DNA of 12,812 nucleotides from Rubrobacter sp. (lineage in GTDB: Bacteria; Actinomycetota; Rubrobacteria; Rubrobacterales; Rubrobacteraceae), in assembly GCA_016781775.1 (NCBI GenBank), contig JADDPR010000203.1, forward strand, positions 1 through 12,812, read 5' to 3'. The notes beneath the pieces are model-generated. The model was not told the DNA's origin, ran no database searches, and worked only from the letters and a program-made list of their open reading frames with translations. The position numbers and the translations under genes are program-made. Of this stretch, positions 1 through 6,658 are shown piece by piece (position 1 is the stretch's first letter; each line of letters begins with the position of its first letter).

Positions 1-65
1 AGCGTGCTTAGCAGCCATAATCGGCGCTTCCAAATCACCGGCTGGCCGGCCGAACAATCGTGCGG

Positions 66-101
66 CGTCTCCCCGTCGTATGAAAGGGGGGCGGGGAGAC
101 G
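66..101. repeat. 10-bp inverted repeat (strong hairpin) upstream of the PAC2 gene
   Basis: CGTCTCCCCG at 66-75 is the exact reverse complement of CGGGGAGACG at 92-101, with a 16-base loop. The stem is GC-rich and would fold strongly in RNA from either strand. No T-run follows on either strand, so a classical Rho-independent terminator is not shown, although actinobacterial terminators often lack the T-run. It lies just before the proposed promoter of the gene at 123 and could end a transcript from the left or bind a regulator. Confidence 0.5.
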
Positions 102-110
102 TTCGCGTGG

Positions 111-123
111 TAAGCTTGCTTTA
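111..123 (+). promoter_or_regulatory. Probable leaderless promoter of the PAC2 gene (-10 element TAAGCT)
   Basis: TAAGCT at 111-116 fits the actinobacterial -10 consensus TANNNT. A start seven bases after its last T falls at 123, the A of the ATG. No Shine-Dalgarno precedes this ATG. Leaderless mRNAs are common in actinobacteria, so the combination is meaningful. I see no convincing -35 hexamer. Confidence 0.4.
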
Positions 124-1013
124 TGGACAGAAGATATATCGAATTGGAGCGTAGGCCGGAGCTGAACAGGCCCGTGCTCATCGCCGGATTTACCGGCTGG
201 AACGACGCGGCCGAGGCCGCGAGCCTCGCCGTCGACACGCTCCGGGAGAAGTGGGGGGCCGAACGATTCGGTGCCTTCGTCGGCGAGGAATTCTTCGACT
301 ACCAGTCCGTGAGGCCCCAGATCAAGCTTATAGAGGGCGTCACGCGCACGGTGGAATGGCCCGAGAACGCTCTCTACGCCACGAGCGGCGGGGTGGAAGC
401 CCTGGGGGGGCGCGACGCGATCCTGATCGTTGGCCCCGAGCCGAACTTCCGGTGGAGGTCGTTCTGCCAGGGCGTCGTGGACCTCGCTCAGGAGTTCGAC
501 GCCTCGCTCGTGGTCACCATGGGCGCGCTCCTCGCCGACGTACCCCACTCGCGCCCCGTCGCCGTCGCCGCGAACGCCCAGGATCCGGCGCTCATCGAGA
601 ACCTTCAGCTCTCCGCCTCGCGCTACGAGGGCCCGACCGGGATCACCGGCGTCTTGCACCGCTACGTCGCGGAGGGCGGCCTCTCGGCGGTCAGCTTCTG
701 GGCCTCCGTGCCGCACTACCTGCCGAGCGTCCCCTCCGCCCCGGCCGCGCTGGAGCTCCTGCAAACCCTGCAGACCCTCGTGGGGGGCAACGCCACCCTG
801 GATACCTCGCAACTGGAGCGCACCTCCGAGGATTACCAGCGCCAGGTCGCCGCGGCCGTCTCCCAGGACTCGGACCTCACCTCCTACGTCCAGATGCTCG
901 AGGAGCGCTACGACGCTCAGACCGAGGGCGACCCGAAGGACCTGCCCTCCGGCGACGATCTCGCCAGCGAGCTCGAACAGTTTCTGCGCGAGAAGGGCGA
1001 CGAAGAGCAGTAG
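123..1013 (+). CDS. PAC2-family protein
   Basis: This 296-residue protein belongs to the PAC2 family (named after proteasome assembly chaperone 2), a widespread actinobacterial group without a settled biochemical role. The N-terminal block RPVLIAGFTGWNDAAEAASL (about residues 16-35) is the family signature, and the length is normal. A middle segment reads LVVTMGALLADVPHSRP, also typical of the fold. The C-terminus is acidic and charged (LASELEQFLREKGDEEQ). There is no signal peptide or membrane segment, so it should be cytoplasmic. The ATG at 123 was chosen because the signature begins soon after it and a -10-like element is placed for leaderless transcription. The gene is monocistronic here and converges with the cyclase-family gene, 36 bases apart. 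A role in proteasome assembly is suggested by name only; no proteasome gene is in view. Confidence 0.9.
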   Translation: MDRRYIELERRPELNRPVLIAGFTGWNDAAEAASLAVDTLREKWGAERFGAFVGEEFFDYQSVRPQIKLIEGVTRTVEWPENALYATSGGVEALGGRDAILIVGPEPNFRWRSFCQGVVDLAQEFDASLVVTMGALLADVPHSRPVAVAANAQDPALIENLQLSASRYEGPTGITGVLHRYVAEGGLSAVSFWASVPHYLPSVPSAPAALELLQTLQTLVGGNATLDTSQLERTSEDYQRQVAAAVSQDSDLTSYVQMLEERYDAQTEGDPKDLPSGDDLASELEQFLREKGDEEQ

Positions 1014-1014
1014 C

Positions 1015-1030
1015 GCCCGGCTTTTTGGGC
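1015..1030. terminator. Weak hairpin between convergent genes
   Basis: GCCC at 1015-1018 can pair with GGGC at 1027-1030 around a T-rich loop, in the 36-base gap between two convergent genes. The stem is only four pairs and no T-run follows it, so a terminator role rests mainly on location. Confidence 0.2.
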
Positions 1031-1049
1031 TAAAGGTGAGAGCCCCGGG

Positions 1050-1856
1050 TCAATCCTCCACGGGTACGATCCCGACGGCCCTCACCCAGGCACCGCTCCC
1101 GCCCTCCACCTTGATGGGCATGCACAGCAACGTCGCGCCGACCGCCGGCAGCGCCGCGAGGTTGGTGAGCTTCTCCAGGTGGCAGTAGGCGCGCTGCGCC
1201 CCGGCGTAGTGCGCCGGCCACAACAGCGACGGGTCCCGTTTCTCCCTCCACTCCGCCCCAATGGAGGGGTACGGCCGGTCCAGGCTCCAGGCGTCCGTTC
1301 CCATGACCCTAACGCCGCGTTCCACTAGATCGAGCACCGCCTCCCTTCCCAGTCCGCAACCGTACCCGAAATACTCCTCCGTTCCCCACGCCTCGTCCGC
1401 CCCGGTGCGAAGGAGCAGGATCTCATCCGGGGAGAGCTCGTGGCCGATTCTCCGCAAGCGCTCATCTACGTCCCCCGGGGTCACAAGGTAACCCGTCGGC
1501 AGGTCCGAGACGTCGAGCACTACGGCAGGACCGACGAAGCGGCTGAGGGGAACCTCGTCGATCCGCTGCGCTGGCTCCCCCTCGGAGGTGGGGGCGTAGT
1601 GCCAGGGCGCGTCCATGTGCGTGCCGGCGTGCGTCGAAAGCTCCGCCACCTCCCCCGCAAAGCCCAGGCCCGTGGGGAGCGCCTGTCTGGGTATGCCGAA
1701 AAGGTGCTCCCACAACTCGGCCCCGTCCTCGTGGGAGACGGGCCTCACGCGGGGCGGGTTGGGTTCGCTCGGCGTCGGACCGACGGGCCTGCTCAGGTCC
1801 ACCAGCCGGACCCGGCGCCCGAGCAACTCCACCACGTCGCCGCCCCCTATGCCCAT
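1050..1856 (-). CDS. Cyclase-family (kynurenine formamidase-like) metal-dependent hydrolase
   Basis: A 268-residue protein of the cyclase/kynurenine formamidase (KynB-like) superfamily. The hallmark metal-binding motif HxGTHxDxPxH is complete: H76, G78-T79-H80, D82, P84, H86. Known members are metal-dependent amidohydrolases acting on N-formylkynurenine, isatin or similar cyclic amides, and many remain unassigned. The early segment VRLVDLSRPVGP (16-27) is the usual N-terminal strand. The C-terminal half holds LLLRTGADEAWG (147-158) and VRVMGTDAWSLDRP (182-195), typical of the fold. No signal peptide or membrane segment is seen. The ATG at 1856 has GAGGGGG eleven bases upstream. It is the last gene of a minus-strand run, 84 bases after the DUF456 gene, so it may share that transcript. 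No tryptophan-degradation genes are nearby, so the substrate is unknown. Confidence 0.88.
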   Translation of the reverse strand: MGIGGGDVVELLGRRVRLVDLSRPVGPTPSEPNPPRVRPVSHEDGAELWEHLFGIPRQALPTGLGFAGEVAELSTHAGTHMDAPWHYAPTSEGEPAQRIDEVPLSRFVGPAVVLDVSDLPTGYLVTPGDVDERLRRIGHELSPDEILLLRTGADEAWGTEEYFGYGCGLGREAVLDLVERGVRVMGTDAWSLDRPYPSIGAEWREKRDPSLLWPAHYAGAQRAYCHLEKLTNLAALPAVGATLLCMPIKVEGGSGAWVRAVGIVPVED

Positions 1857-1940
1857 CTTGCTAAAGACCCCCTCGCTACTGCTCGCGGTGAACCTCGCCC
1901 ATCCTTCGACACCGTAAGACCTCGGCGGTTTGCTGAAGGT

Positions 1941-2504
1941 TCAGCCGTAGAACAGGGCGACGACGAAGAAGATCACGCTGAGGAGACCGAGGACGCCCTG
2001 AGCGACGGCGCCTGCGAGGTAGCCGACGAGCACCCCTCCGGCCGCCCTCGACGTGCGCTGCCAGTCGTTGCCGTCGCGAACGGGCCTCACCCTTGGGCCT
2101 TCGCCGCTGGCGGGGGAACGGCGCTGGCGCCGGAGGTACTCGCCGAGGAAGACGCCTCCGACGGAGCCGAGGAGCAGGCCGAAGATCGCGCCGACCCCCA
2201 GGAACAGCGCTCCGACGAGGGTGCCGAGGAGGCCGCCTATGGCGCCCCCCGCCGTCCCCCAGCCGCTCGCCCCGAACCTGCGCGCGCCGTAGCTCGTTGC
2301 CACGAAGTCCGCCACGAACGCGAGGGCCGCGAAGAGGCCGAGCAGGACGAGCACGCCCGCCCCGACGTACTCGAAGTCCGTGAGGTAGGCATAGACGAGG
2401 GCCGAGACGAAGATCAGGGGCACGCCCGGCAGCGCCGGGAGGACGCTCCCGGCGAGGCCCACGAGCATGACTACCAGGGTGATCCAGAGTATCGGCTCGT
2501 TCAT
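1941..2504 (-). CDS. DUF456-family integral membrane protein
   Basis: A 187-residue hydrophobic protein of the DUF456 family, whose function is not established. The family marks are LPALPGVPLIF (22-32) after the first helix and the glycine-rich GARRFGASGWGTAGGAIGG (73-91). I count about five membrane stretches: roughly 6-22 with 27-42, 47-68, 84-105, 106-124 and 155-183. A basic cytoplasmic-type loop (YLRRQRRSP to NDWQR, 123-149) separates the last two. I chose the ATG at 2504 because GGAGAGGGG lies just upstream and the first helix starts directly after it. The frame stays open to an ATG at 2561, but those 19 extra residues are polar and unlike the family. It lies 107 bases after larE and 84 before the cyclase-family gene. 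Confidence 0.85.
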   Translation of the reverse strand: MNEPILWITLVVMLVGLAGSVLPALPGVPLIFVSALVYAYLTDFEYVGAGVLVLLGLFAALAFVADFVATSYGARRFGASGWGTAGGAIGGLLGTLVGALFLGVGAIFGLLLGSVGGVFLGEYLRRQRRSPASGEGPRVRPVRDGNDWQRTSRAAGGVLVGYLAGAVAQGVLGLLSVIFFVVALFYG

Positions 2505-2526
2505 CGTTTGTTGCCCCTCTCCGGCG

Positions 2527-2586
2527 TCAATACACGAGGGCGAGAGCGAAGGTTGCGGCACTCAAGAGCCCGAGGGCCACCCGCAC
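2527..2586 (-). CDS. Possible 19-residue hydrophobic small ORF
   Basis: In the 107-base larE-DUF456 gap, a GTG at 2586 opens a frame reading VRVALGLLSAATFALALVY and then stops at 2527-2529. The peptide is one short membrane-like helix. A G-rich stretch (GGTAGGGGGG) lies just before the GTG. The stop is 22 bases before the DUF456 start, so it could act as a leader ORF. Such short hydrophobic frames also arise by chance in GC-rich DNA, so this is tentative. Confidence 0.15.
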   Translation of the reverse strand: MRVALGLLSAATFALALVY

Positions 2587-2611
2587 AACCCCCCTACCGC
2601 ATGGCCTGCGA

Positions 2612-3484
2612 CTAGCCGATCATGGGCAGCGTCTTCTTCGGCTTCTTGCCGGGAAGCTTCAGGGCGGCGTTGAGGGAACCGGACTTGTAGCCCGCGAGGT
2701 CCAGGGTCACGTACAGAAAGCCCGCGTCCTTGAGCTCGGCCGAGATCTCCTCGCGCTCCGCAAAGGCCCGCTCGAGCTCGTCGGGTCCGACCTCGAGGCG
2801 CGCTATCTCGCCGTGGTGGCGCACCCGAACCTGCTTGTAGCCCTTCGAGCGCATGAACTCCTCGGCCCGCGCCACCTGGGTCAGCTTCTCCGGCGTGATC
2901 TCCTGCCCGTAAGGGAACCGGCTCGACAAACACGCCAGCGCCGGCTTGTCCCACGTCGGCAGCCCCAGGTATTTCGCGAGCTCCCGCACCTCGGCCTTCG
3001 TGACCTGCGCGACGCTCAAGGGCGAGACCACCCCGAGCTCCTTCGCCGCCTTGCGCCCCGGACGATAATCCCCCTCGTCGTCCTTGTTCGCCCCGTCTAC
3101 GACGCAGTCGTAGCCTCGCTCCACCGCCATGCGGTGCAGGTCCGAGTAGAGCGTGCTCTTGCAGAAGTAGCAGCGGTTCGTAGGGTTGCTGGCGTAGTTC
3201 GGGTCGTCGAGCTCGCGGGTGTTCACGACCAGATGATCCACGCCCAGGGAGCGGGCGAACGCCTCGGCCTGTCCGAGCTCCGAGGGCAGGTACGTCTCGT
3301 TGTTCGACGTGACCGCGAGCACCCTGCCCTCCGGCAACGCCCTCGCCGCGACCGCGAGCGCGAGGCAGGAATCGACCCCGCCCGAGAACGCCACCAGGGC
3401 ACTCCCGCGCTCGGCCACGATGCCTTCCAGCTCCGCGAGCCTCTCCTCCAGCGTCTTGCGAGAGTTTGTGGAAATGGTCTCCAT
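2612..3484 (-). CDS. larE: ATP-dependent sacrificial sulfur transferase LarE
   Basis: LarE (290 residues) belongs to the PP-loop ATP pyrophosphatases. It donates sulfur from one of its own cysteines to the pyridinium dicarboxylate precursor of the nickel-pincer nucleotide cofactor of lactate racemase and related enzymes. Visible motifs are the PP-loop SGGVDS (34-39), NPTNRCYFCK (100-109) and PALACLSSRFPYG (181-193). C185 in the last motif should match the sacrificial Cys176 of Lactobacillus plantarum LarE. I chose the ATG at 3484, with AGAGAGGA upstream and 13 bases after the peroxiredoxin stop. An ATG at 3535 would add 17 residues and overlap that gene by 38 bases. The partners larB and larC and a lactate-racemase-type larA are not in the window, so the cofactor pathway must be completed elsewhere, or this LarE serves another sulfur transfer. 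Confidence 0.93.
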   Translation of the reverse strand: METISTNSRKTLEERLAELEGIVAERGSALVAFSGGVDSCLALAVAARALPEGRVLAVTSNNETYLPSELGQAEAFARSLGVDHLVVNTRELDDPNYASNPTNRCYFCKSTLYSDLHRMAVERGYDCVVDGANKDDEGDYRPGRKAAKELGVVSPLSVAQVTKAEVRELAKYLGLPTWDKPALACLSSRFPYGQEITPEKLTQVARAEEFMRSKGYKQVRVRHHGEIARLEVGPDELERAFAEREEISAELKDAGFLYVTLDLAGYKSGSLNAALKLPGKKPKKTLPMIG

Positions 3485-3497
3485 GCTCCCGTCCTCT

Positions 3498-4070
3498 CTA
3501 ATCTTGGAGGGGTTGCCGCGAGAGCCACGCGGCAACCTCCCCGGCGTTCTCGCCCGGGGGGAAGACGGGGTAGAAGACCTTCTCGATCTTGCCGTCGTCC
3601 ACCACGAGCGTGAGGCGTTTGATCATCGTCGTCCCGTCGACCTCGAAGGTCGGCAGGTTCAGTGCTTTCGCGAAGGAGAGACCTTCGTCGCTCAGGAGCT
3701 CGAACGGAAGGCCCAGCCGTTCGGCCGCCTCCTCCTGATACCCCGTATCCTGGGTGCTCAGGCCGAAGATTCGAGCCCCGAGGGCGCGGATCTCCCCGTG
3801 GTGATCCCGGAAGCCGCACGACTGCGGTGTGCACCCACGGGCCCCCGGAATGTCGTCCCAGCCCTCCGGCAGGTCCCTGTCCGGCCTCCCCGTCATCGGG
3901 TAGCAGTAGACGACCGTTCTTCCGGGGAGACCCGAGAGGTCCAACGGCTCCCCTGACGTGGAGGGGAGGGGGATCGGCGGCAGGCTCGTCCCCGGCAGGT
4001 GATCGCAGGCCCCGTCGTCCTCGGGGACGGGGAGGCCGACCGGCAGGTCCTGAAGGTTCCTGTCGGACAC
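3498..4070 (-). CDS. PrxQ/AhpC-TSA-like peroxiredoxin
   Basis: A 190-residue thiol peroxidase expected to reduce hydroperoxides in the cytoplasm. The active region is RTVVYCYPMTGRP (51-63) followed by GARGCTPQSCGFRDH (76-90). C80 is the likely peroxidatic and C85 the resolving cysteine, spaced C-x4-C as in PrxQ/BCP. The insert PEGWDDIPGA (68-77) between the YP strand and the active cysteine marks a redoxin subgroup with a longer loop. Typical fold segments follow: ARIFGLSTQDTGYQEEAAER and LPFELLSDEG. A GTG at 4070 is the only credible start. It has GAGAGG eleven bases upstream and lies 5 bases after the fabF-like stop. The tight spacing to both neighbours indicates cotranscription and probably translational coupling. 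The reductant partner (thioredoxin or similar) is not in view. Confidence 0.88.
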   Translation of the reverse strand: MSDRNLQDLPVGLPVPEDDGACDHLPGTSLPPIPLPSTSGEPLDLSGLPGRTVVYCYPMTGRPDRDLPEGWDDIPGARGCTPQSCGFRDHHGEIRALGARIFGLSTQDTGYQEEAAERLGLPFELLSDEGLSFAKALNLPTFEVDGTTMIKRLTLVVDDGKIEKVFYPVFPPGENAGEVAAWLSRQPLQD

Positions 4071-4075
4071 GCTCG

Positions 4076-5374
4076 TTACGGCCTCTCGAAGACGGCGGCG
4101 GCGTTGTGGCCGCCGACGCCGAGGTTGGCGCAGAGGGCGACGTCGAGGTCCGGGGCCTCGCGCGGCTTGTCGACGACGTAGTCGAGCTCGGCGCAGTCCT
4201 CGGCGAGAATCTCGTGGTTGCGCATGGGGGGGACGGTCCTCTCCTTTACGGCGAGGGCGCAGATGACGCCTTCGACCGCCCCGGTCGCCCCGAGGGAGTG
4301 GCCCAGGGTCGACTTCGTCGCCGAAACCATCGCGTTCGGGTTGATCTGGTACATAGCCTGGGACTCCGGGCCGTCTCCGGCGACCGTGCCGGTCCCGTGC
4401 GGGCTGATGAAGTCGACCCTGTCCCCGTCGACGCGGGCGTTCTTCAGCGCGATCTGCATGGCGGCGTGGATGCCGCGGCCCTTGGGGTCGGGGTCGGCGA
4501 CGTTGAAGGCGTCCGTGGTGCGGCCGATGCCGGTGATCTTCGCGTACGGCTCGGCGCTCCGGCGTTCGACGGATTCGGCGCTCTCGAGGACCAGGACCGC
4601 GGCGGCCTCGCCGATCACGAAGCCCGAGTGGCCCGCGTCGTACGGCCTGCACGCCTCCTTCGGATTGTCGTTGTCCCGGCTCATGGCGCGCATGGCGATA
4701 AAGCCCGCTACGATGACGGGGGTGATGGTCGCCTCGGAGGCGCCGCAGATCACCATGTCGGCGTCGCCGCGGCGGATAAGGTCGTAGCCGAGGCCGATGG
4801 AGTCGGTGCCGCAGGTGCAGGCGAGGGCGTTGGCGGTAGAGGGGCCCTTGATACCGAGTTGGATGCCGATGTGGGCGGCGGCGGCATTCGGCATGATCTT
4901 GGTGACCGCGAACGGGTTGACCCTGGCCGGACCCCTGTTGGTGATGGTCCACTGGGTCTCTTCCATGCTCGTCGCCCCGCCGATGCCGGTCCCGATGACG
5001 AGCCCGACGCGCTCGGGGTTGCCCTCGAGCTGGCCCCAACCGCCGGCGTCATCCAGCGCGAGCTTCGCCGAGGCGAGGGCCATCTGGGCGAAGCGGTCCG
5101 TCCGCTGGGCGGCCTTGCGGTCCATAAAATCTCTGGGCTCGAAATCGCTGCACTCCGCCGCGATCCTGACCCCGAAGCCGTCCGTGTCGAAGAGCGTTAT
5201 GGGACCCATCCCGCTCTCGCCGGCCAGCAACGAACCCCAGAACGCCTCCCGGCCGGCGCCCACGGGGCTGACCATCCCAACCCCGGTTACGTAAGCCGCC
5301 CGGTCCCCGTGGCCGTTCTCCATCTCGCCCTCCGACCCTTCTCTAAGACTGCCGCTTCCTACAAGAGCGCCCAT
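4076..5374 (-). CDS. fabF: Divergent beta-ketoacyl-ACP synthase II (FabF-like)
   Basis: A 432-residue thiolase-fold condensing enzyme of the FabF (KAS II) family, which extends acyl-ACP with malonyl-ACP. The catalytic set is complete: C186 in ALACTCGTDSIG, H326 in SPHGTGT, K354 and H359 in SATKSTLGHSLGATG, matching E. coli C163, H303, K335 and H340. It departs from the family at the C-terminal loop: the usual GFGGTN reads GVGGHN (419-424), so the gatekeeper Phe (E. coli F400) is Val420 and the following Thr is His. The usual GEGAG block is GEAAA (255-259). Two starts are possible. The ATG at 5374 has a near-perfect GGAGGTGAT ten bases upstream. The ATG at 5323 has GGAGG five bases upstream and gives 415 residues, close to E. 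coli FabF. It heads the unit with the peroxiredoxin and larE. It may be a specialised paralogue and not the housekeeping KAS. Confidence 0.88.
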   Translation of the reverse strand: MGALVGSGSLREGSEGEMENGHGDRAAYVTGVGMVSPVGAGREAFWGSLLAGESGMGPITLFDTDGFGVRIAAECSDFEPRDFMDRKAAQRTDRFAQMALASAKLALDDAGGWGQLEGNPERVGLVIGTGIGGATSMEETQWTITNRGPARVNPFAVTKIMPNAAAAHIGIQLGIKGPSTANALACTCGTDSIGLGYDLIRRGDADMVICGASEATITPVIVAGFIAMRAMSRDNDNPKEACRPYDAGHSGFVIGEAAAVLVLESAESVERRSAEPYAKITGIGRTTDAFNVADPDPKGRGIHAAMQIALKNARVDGDRVDFISPHGTGTVAGDGPESQAMYQINPNAMVSATKSTLGHSLGATGAVEGVICALAVKERTVPPMRNHEILAEDCAELDYVVDKPREAPDLDVALCANLGVGGHNAAAVFERP

Positions 5375-5375
5375 C

Positions 5376-5404
5376 TTAGCATCACCTCCCCCTCACGATG
5401 CTAA
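5376..5404. promoter_or_regulatory. 8-bp inverted repeat enclosing the fabF-like Shine-Dalgarno
   Basis: TTAGCATC at 5376-5383 is the exact reverse complement of GATGCTAA at 5397-5404, with 13 bases between. On the minus strand the loop carries GGGGGAGGT, and the ATG at 5374 lies one base after the stem. In RNA this would be a hairpin presenting the ribosome site in its loop. In DNA it could be an operator in the 90-base gap between two divergent genes. The FapR operator I know (TTAGTACCTAGTCTAA type) shares the TTAG...CTAA ends but not the spacing. Confidence 0.5.
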
Positions 5405-5464
5405 AGCCGGCCGCACCCCGGGCCGATAAACCCCTTATACGGCGGCGTAGCGAGGAGGGGCACG

Positions 5465-6658
5465 ATGAACCACTGGGTGATGGCCTTTGTCGGCGAGCAC
5501 GCGCGGCACAACCACGAAGCCACACGGCGCACGAACGCCTTCTGCGTCTCTTCGAACCGAACCCCGATCCGACGCGCTCGCCCCGGAGACCGTGCCCTTC
5601 TCTACCTCGCTGGGGAAGGCTTCGTCGGAAGCGCCGAACTCTCCTCGTCCGCCCACCCCCCCGATGCCACACCAGAGTGGTCCTCGAAGAAGCCCCCGTT
5701 GCTGCGGATCTCCGTCGAGAACCTCCAGCCGTTCCCGGAGCCGATCCCATACAAGTTCCCCGGGGACGGCAACCACCCCATCCTCGGCTTCCACCGCTAC
5801 TCCCTTACGACGGGCTTCCTCGCCATTCCCGAGGACGGCTTCAAGGACGTGCTCGGCCGGGCAGGCCAGCGAGGGGAGACGTCAGAACCGAAAAGAGCCC
5901 TTACCGTTGTCGTAGGGGAACATCCGGCAGTCTACGAGACCACACAGCGCCCCACTACTCCTCCTGGCCGCGAGCACCGGGCTTCGGCGCCAGTCGAACC
6001 AGGGGCGAAAGACCGCGAGCGCGAGAAGCGGATAGCAGGGCAGCACGCGCTGTCGGAGGGCCGCAAGCGGGTCGCGTTGTGGACTGTGGCGGAGATGGGG
6101 GCTTCCCTGTTCGGGATGAAAGGCGCCGAGAGCCTCGCACGGGATAAAGCACGGGCGGCTGAGAAGACCTGGCTCGCCGGAGGTAGGGCGGAGGAGAGGG
6201 TCGGGGAGGAGTTGGAAGGGCTGCGGGCGCACGGCTTCTACGTATTCCACGACGTCCCGCTCCCCACGGTCGGGAACGTGGACCACGTCGTGCTTGGCGA
6301 GAGGGGTTTCTTCTCGATCGAGACGAAGAGCCACAGCGGGCACGTGACGGCGCGCAGGGGAGAGCTTTTTAGGAACGGGCGGTCCTTCGAGAAGGACTTC
6401 GTCAAGCAGGCGTGGAGCGGGTGTTATCGGCTTCGCGAGATCCTGGACGCCGACGTCACGCCGTTGCTGCTCTTCACCGACGCCTTCGTTAAGGGTGGCA
6501 TCACCGCACGTGGCGTGCGCGTTCTGCCGCTCGGGTGGCTGAAGGGGGAGATCCTGAAGTCCCGGAGCCGCCACGACCTCGGAGCCGTCAAGTCCGCGGT
6601 AGCGAGGTTGAGCTCGGCCACGGGCTGCCATCCTTCGGCCGCGCCTCGCCCGGCTTGA
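5465..6658 (+). CDS. PUA/EVE-like domain fused to a NERD nuclease-like domain
   Basis: This 397-residue protein has two recognisable parts. Residues 1-130 look like a PUA-superfamily EVE-type domain: NHWVMAFVGEH at the start, RARPGDRALLYLAGEGFVGSAEL (a beta-barrel stretch, 37-59), then a Y-F-P segment and SLTTGFLAIPEDGF near 113-126. EVE domains in prokaryotes bind modified bases and are fused to nucleases in modification-dependent restriction enzymes. Residues 240-345 match NERD, a nuclease-related domain with an endonuclease-type core: E248/E249, D273 in GNVDHVVLG, and E286/K288 in FFSIETKSHSG, plus Q315. A basic linker of about 100 residues joins them. There is no signal peptide or membrane helix. 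The ATG at 5465 has GAGGAGGGG six bases upstream. No methyltransferase is adjacent, so it would act alone, as Type IV systems do. The domain calls are from motifs only; EVE is the less certain. Confidence 0.75.
   Translation: MNHWVMAFVGEHARHNHEATRRTNAFCVSSNRTPIRRARPGDRALLYLAGEGFVGSAELSSSAHPPDATPEWSSKKPPLLRISVENLQPFPEPIPYKFPGDGNHPILGFHRYSLTTGFLAIPEDGFKDVLGRAGQRGETSEPKRALTVVVGEHPAVYETTQRPTTPPGREHRASAPVEPGAKDREREKRIAGQHALSEGRKRVALWTVAEMGASLFGMKGAESLARDKARAAEKTWLAGGRAEERVGEELEGLRAHGFYVFHDVPLPTVGNVDHVVLGERGFFSIETKSHSGHVTARRGELFRNGRSFEKDFVKQAWSGCYRLREILDADVTPLLLFTDAFVKGGITARGVRVLPLGWLKGEILKSRSRHDLGAVKSAVARLSSATGCHPSAAPRPA

Noticed and set aside
1440..2615. 391-codon plus-strand frame across the cyclase and DUF456 genes
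   Set aside because: It is antisense to two recognised genes and has a biased, repetitive charged composition with no motif.
3498..5039. Minus-strand 513-codon frame that looks like a fusion ending in the peroxiredoxin
   Set aside because: The part before 4070 is an out-of-frame reading of the fabF-like gene, Arg-rich and motif-free. The peroxiredoxin itself fits a GTG start at 4070, 5 bases after the fabF-like stop.
3662..5404. 580-codon open frame on the plus strand opposite the fabF-like and peroxiredoxin genes
   Set aside because: It is antisense to two clearly recognised genes, its translation is Arg/Gly/Asp-rich without any family motif, and long antisense frames are expected in GC-rich coding DNA.
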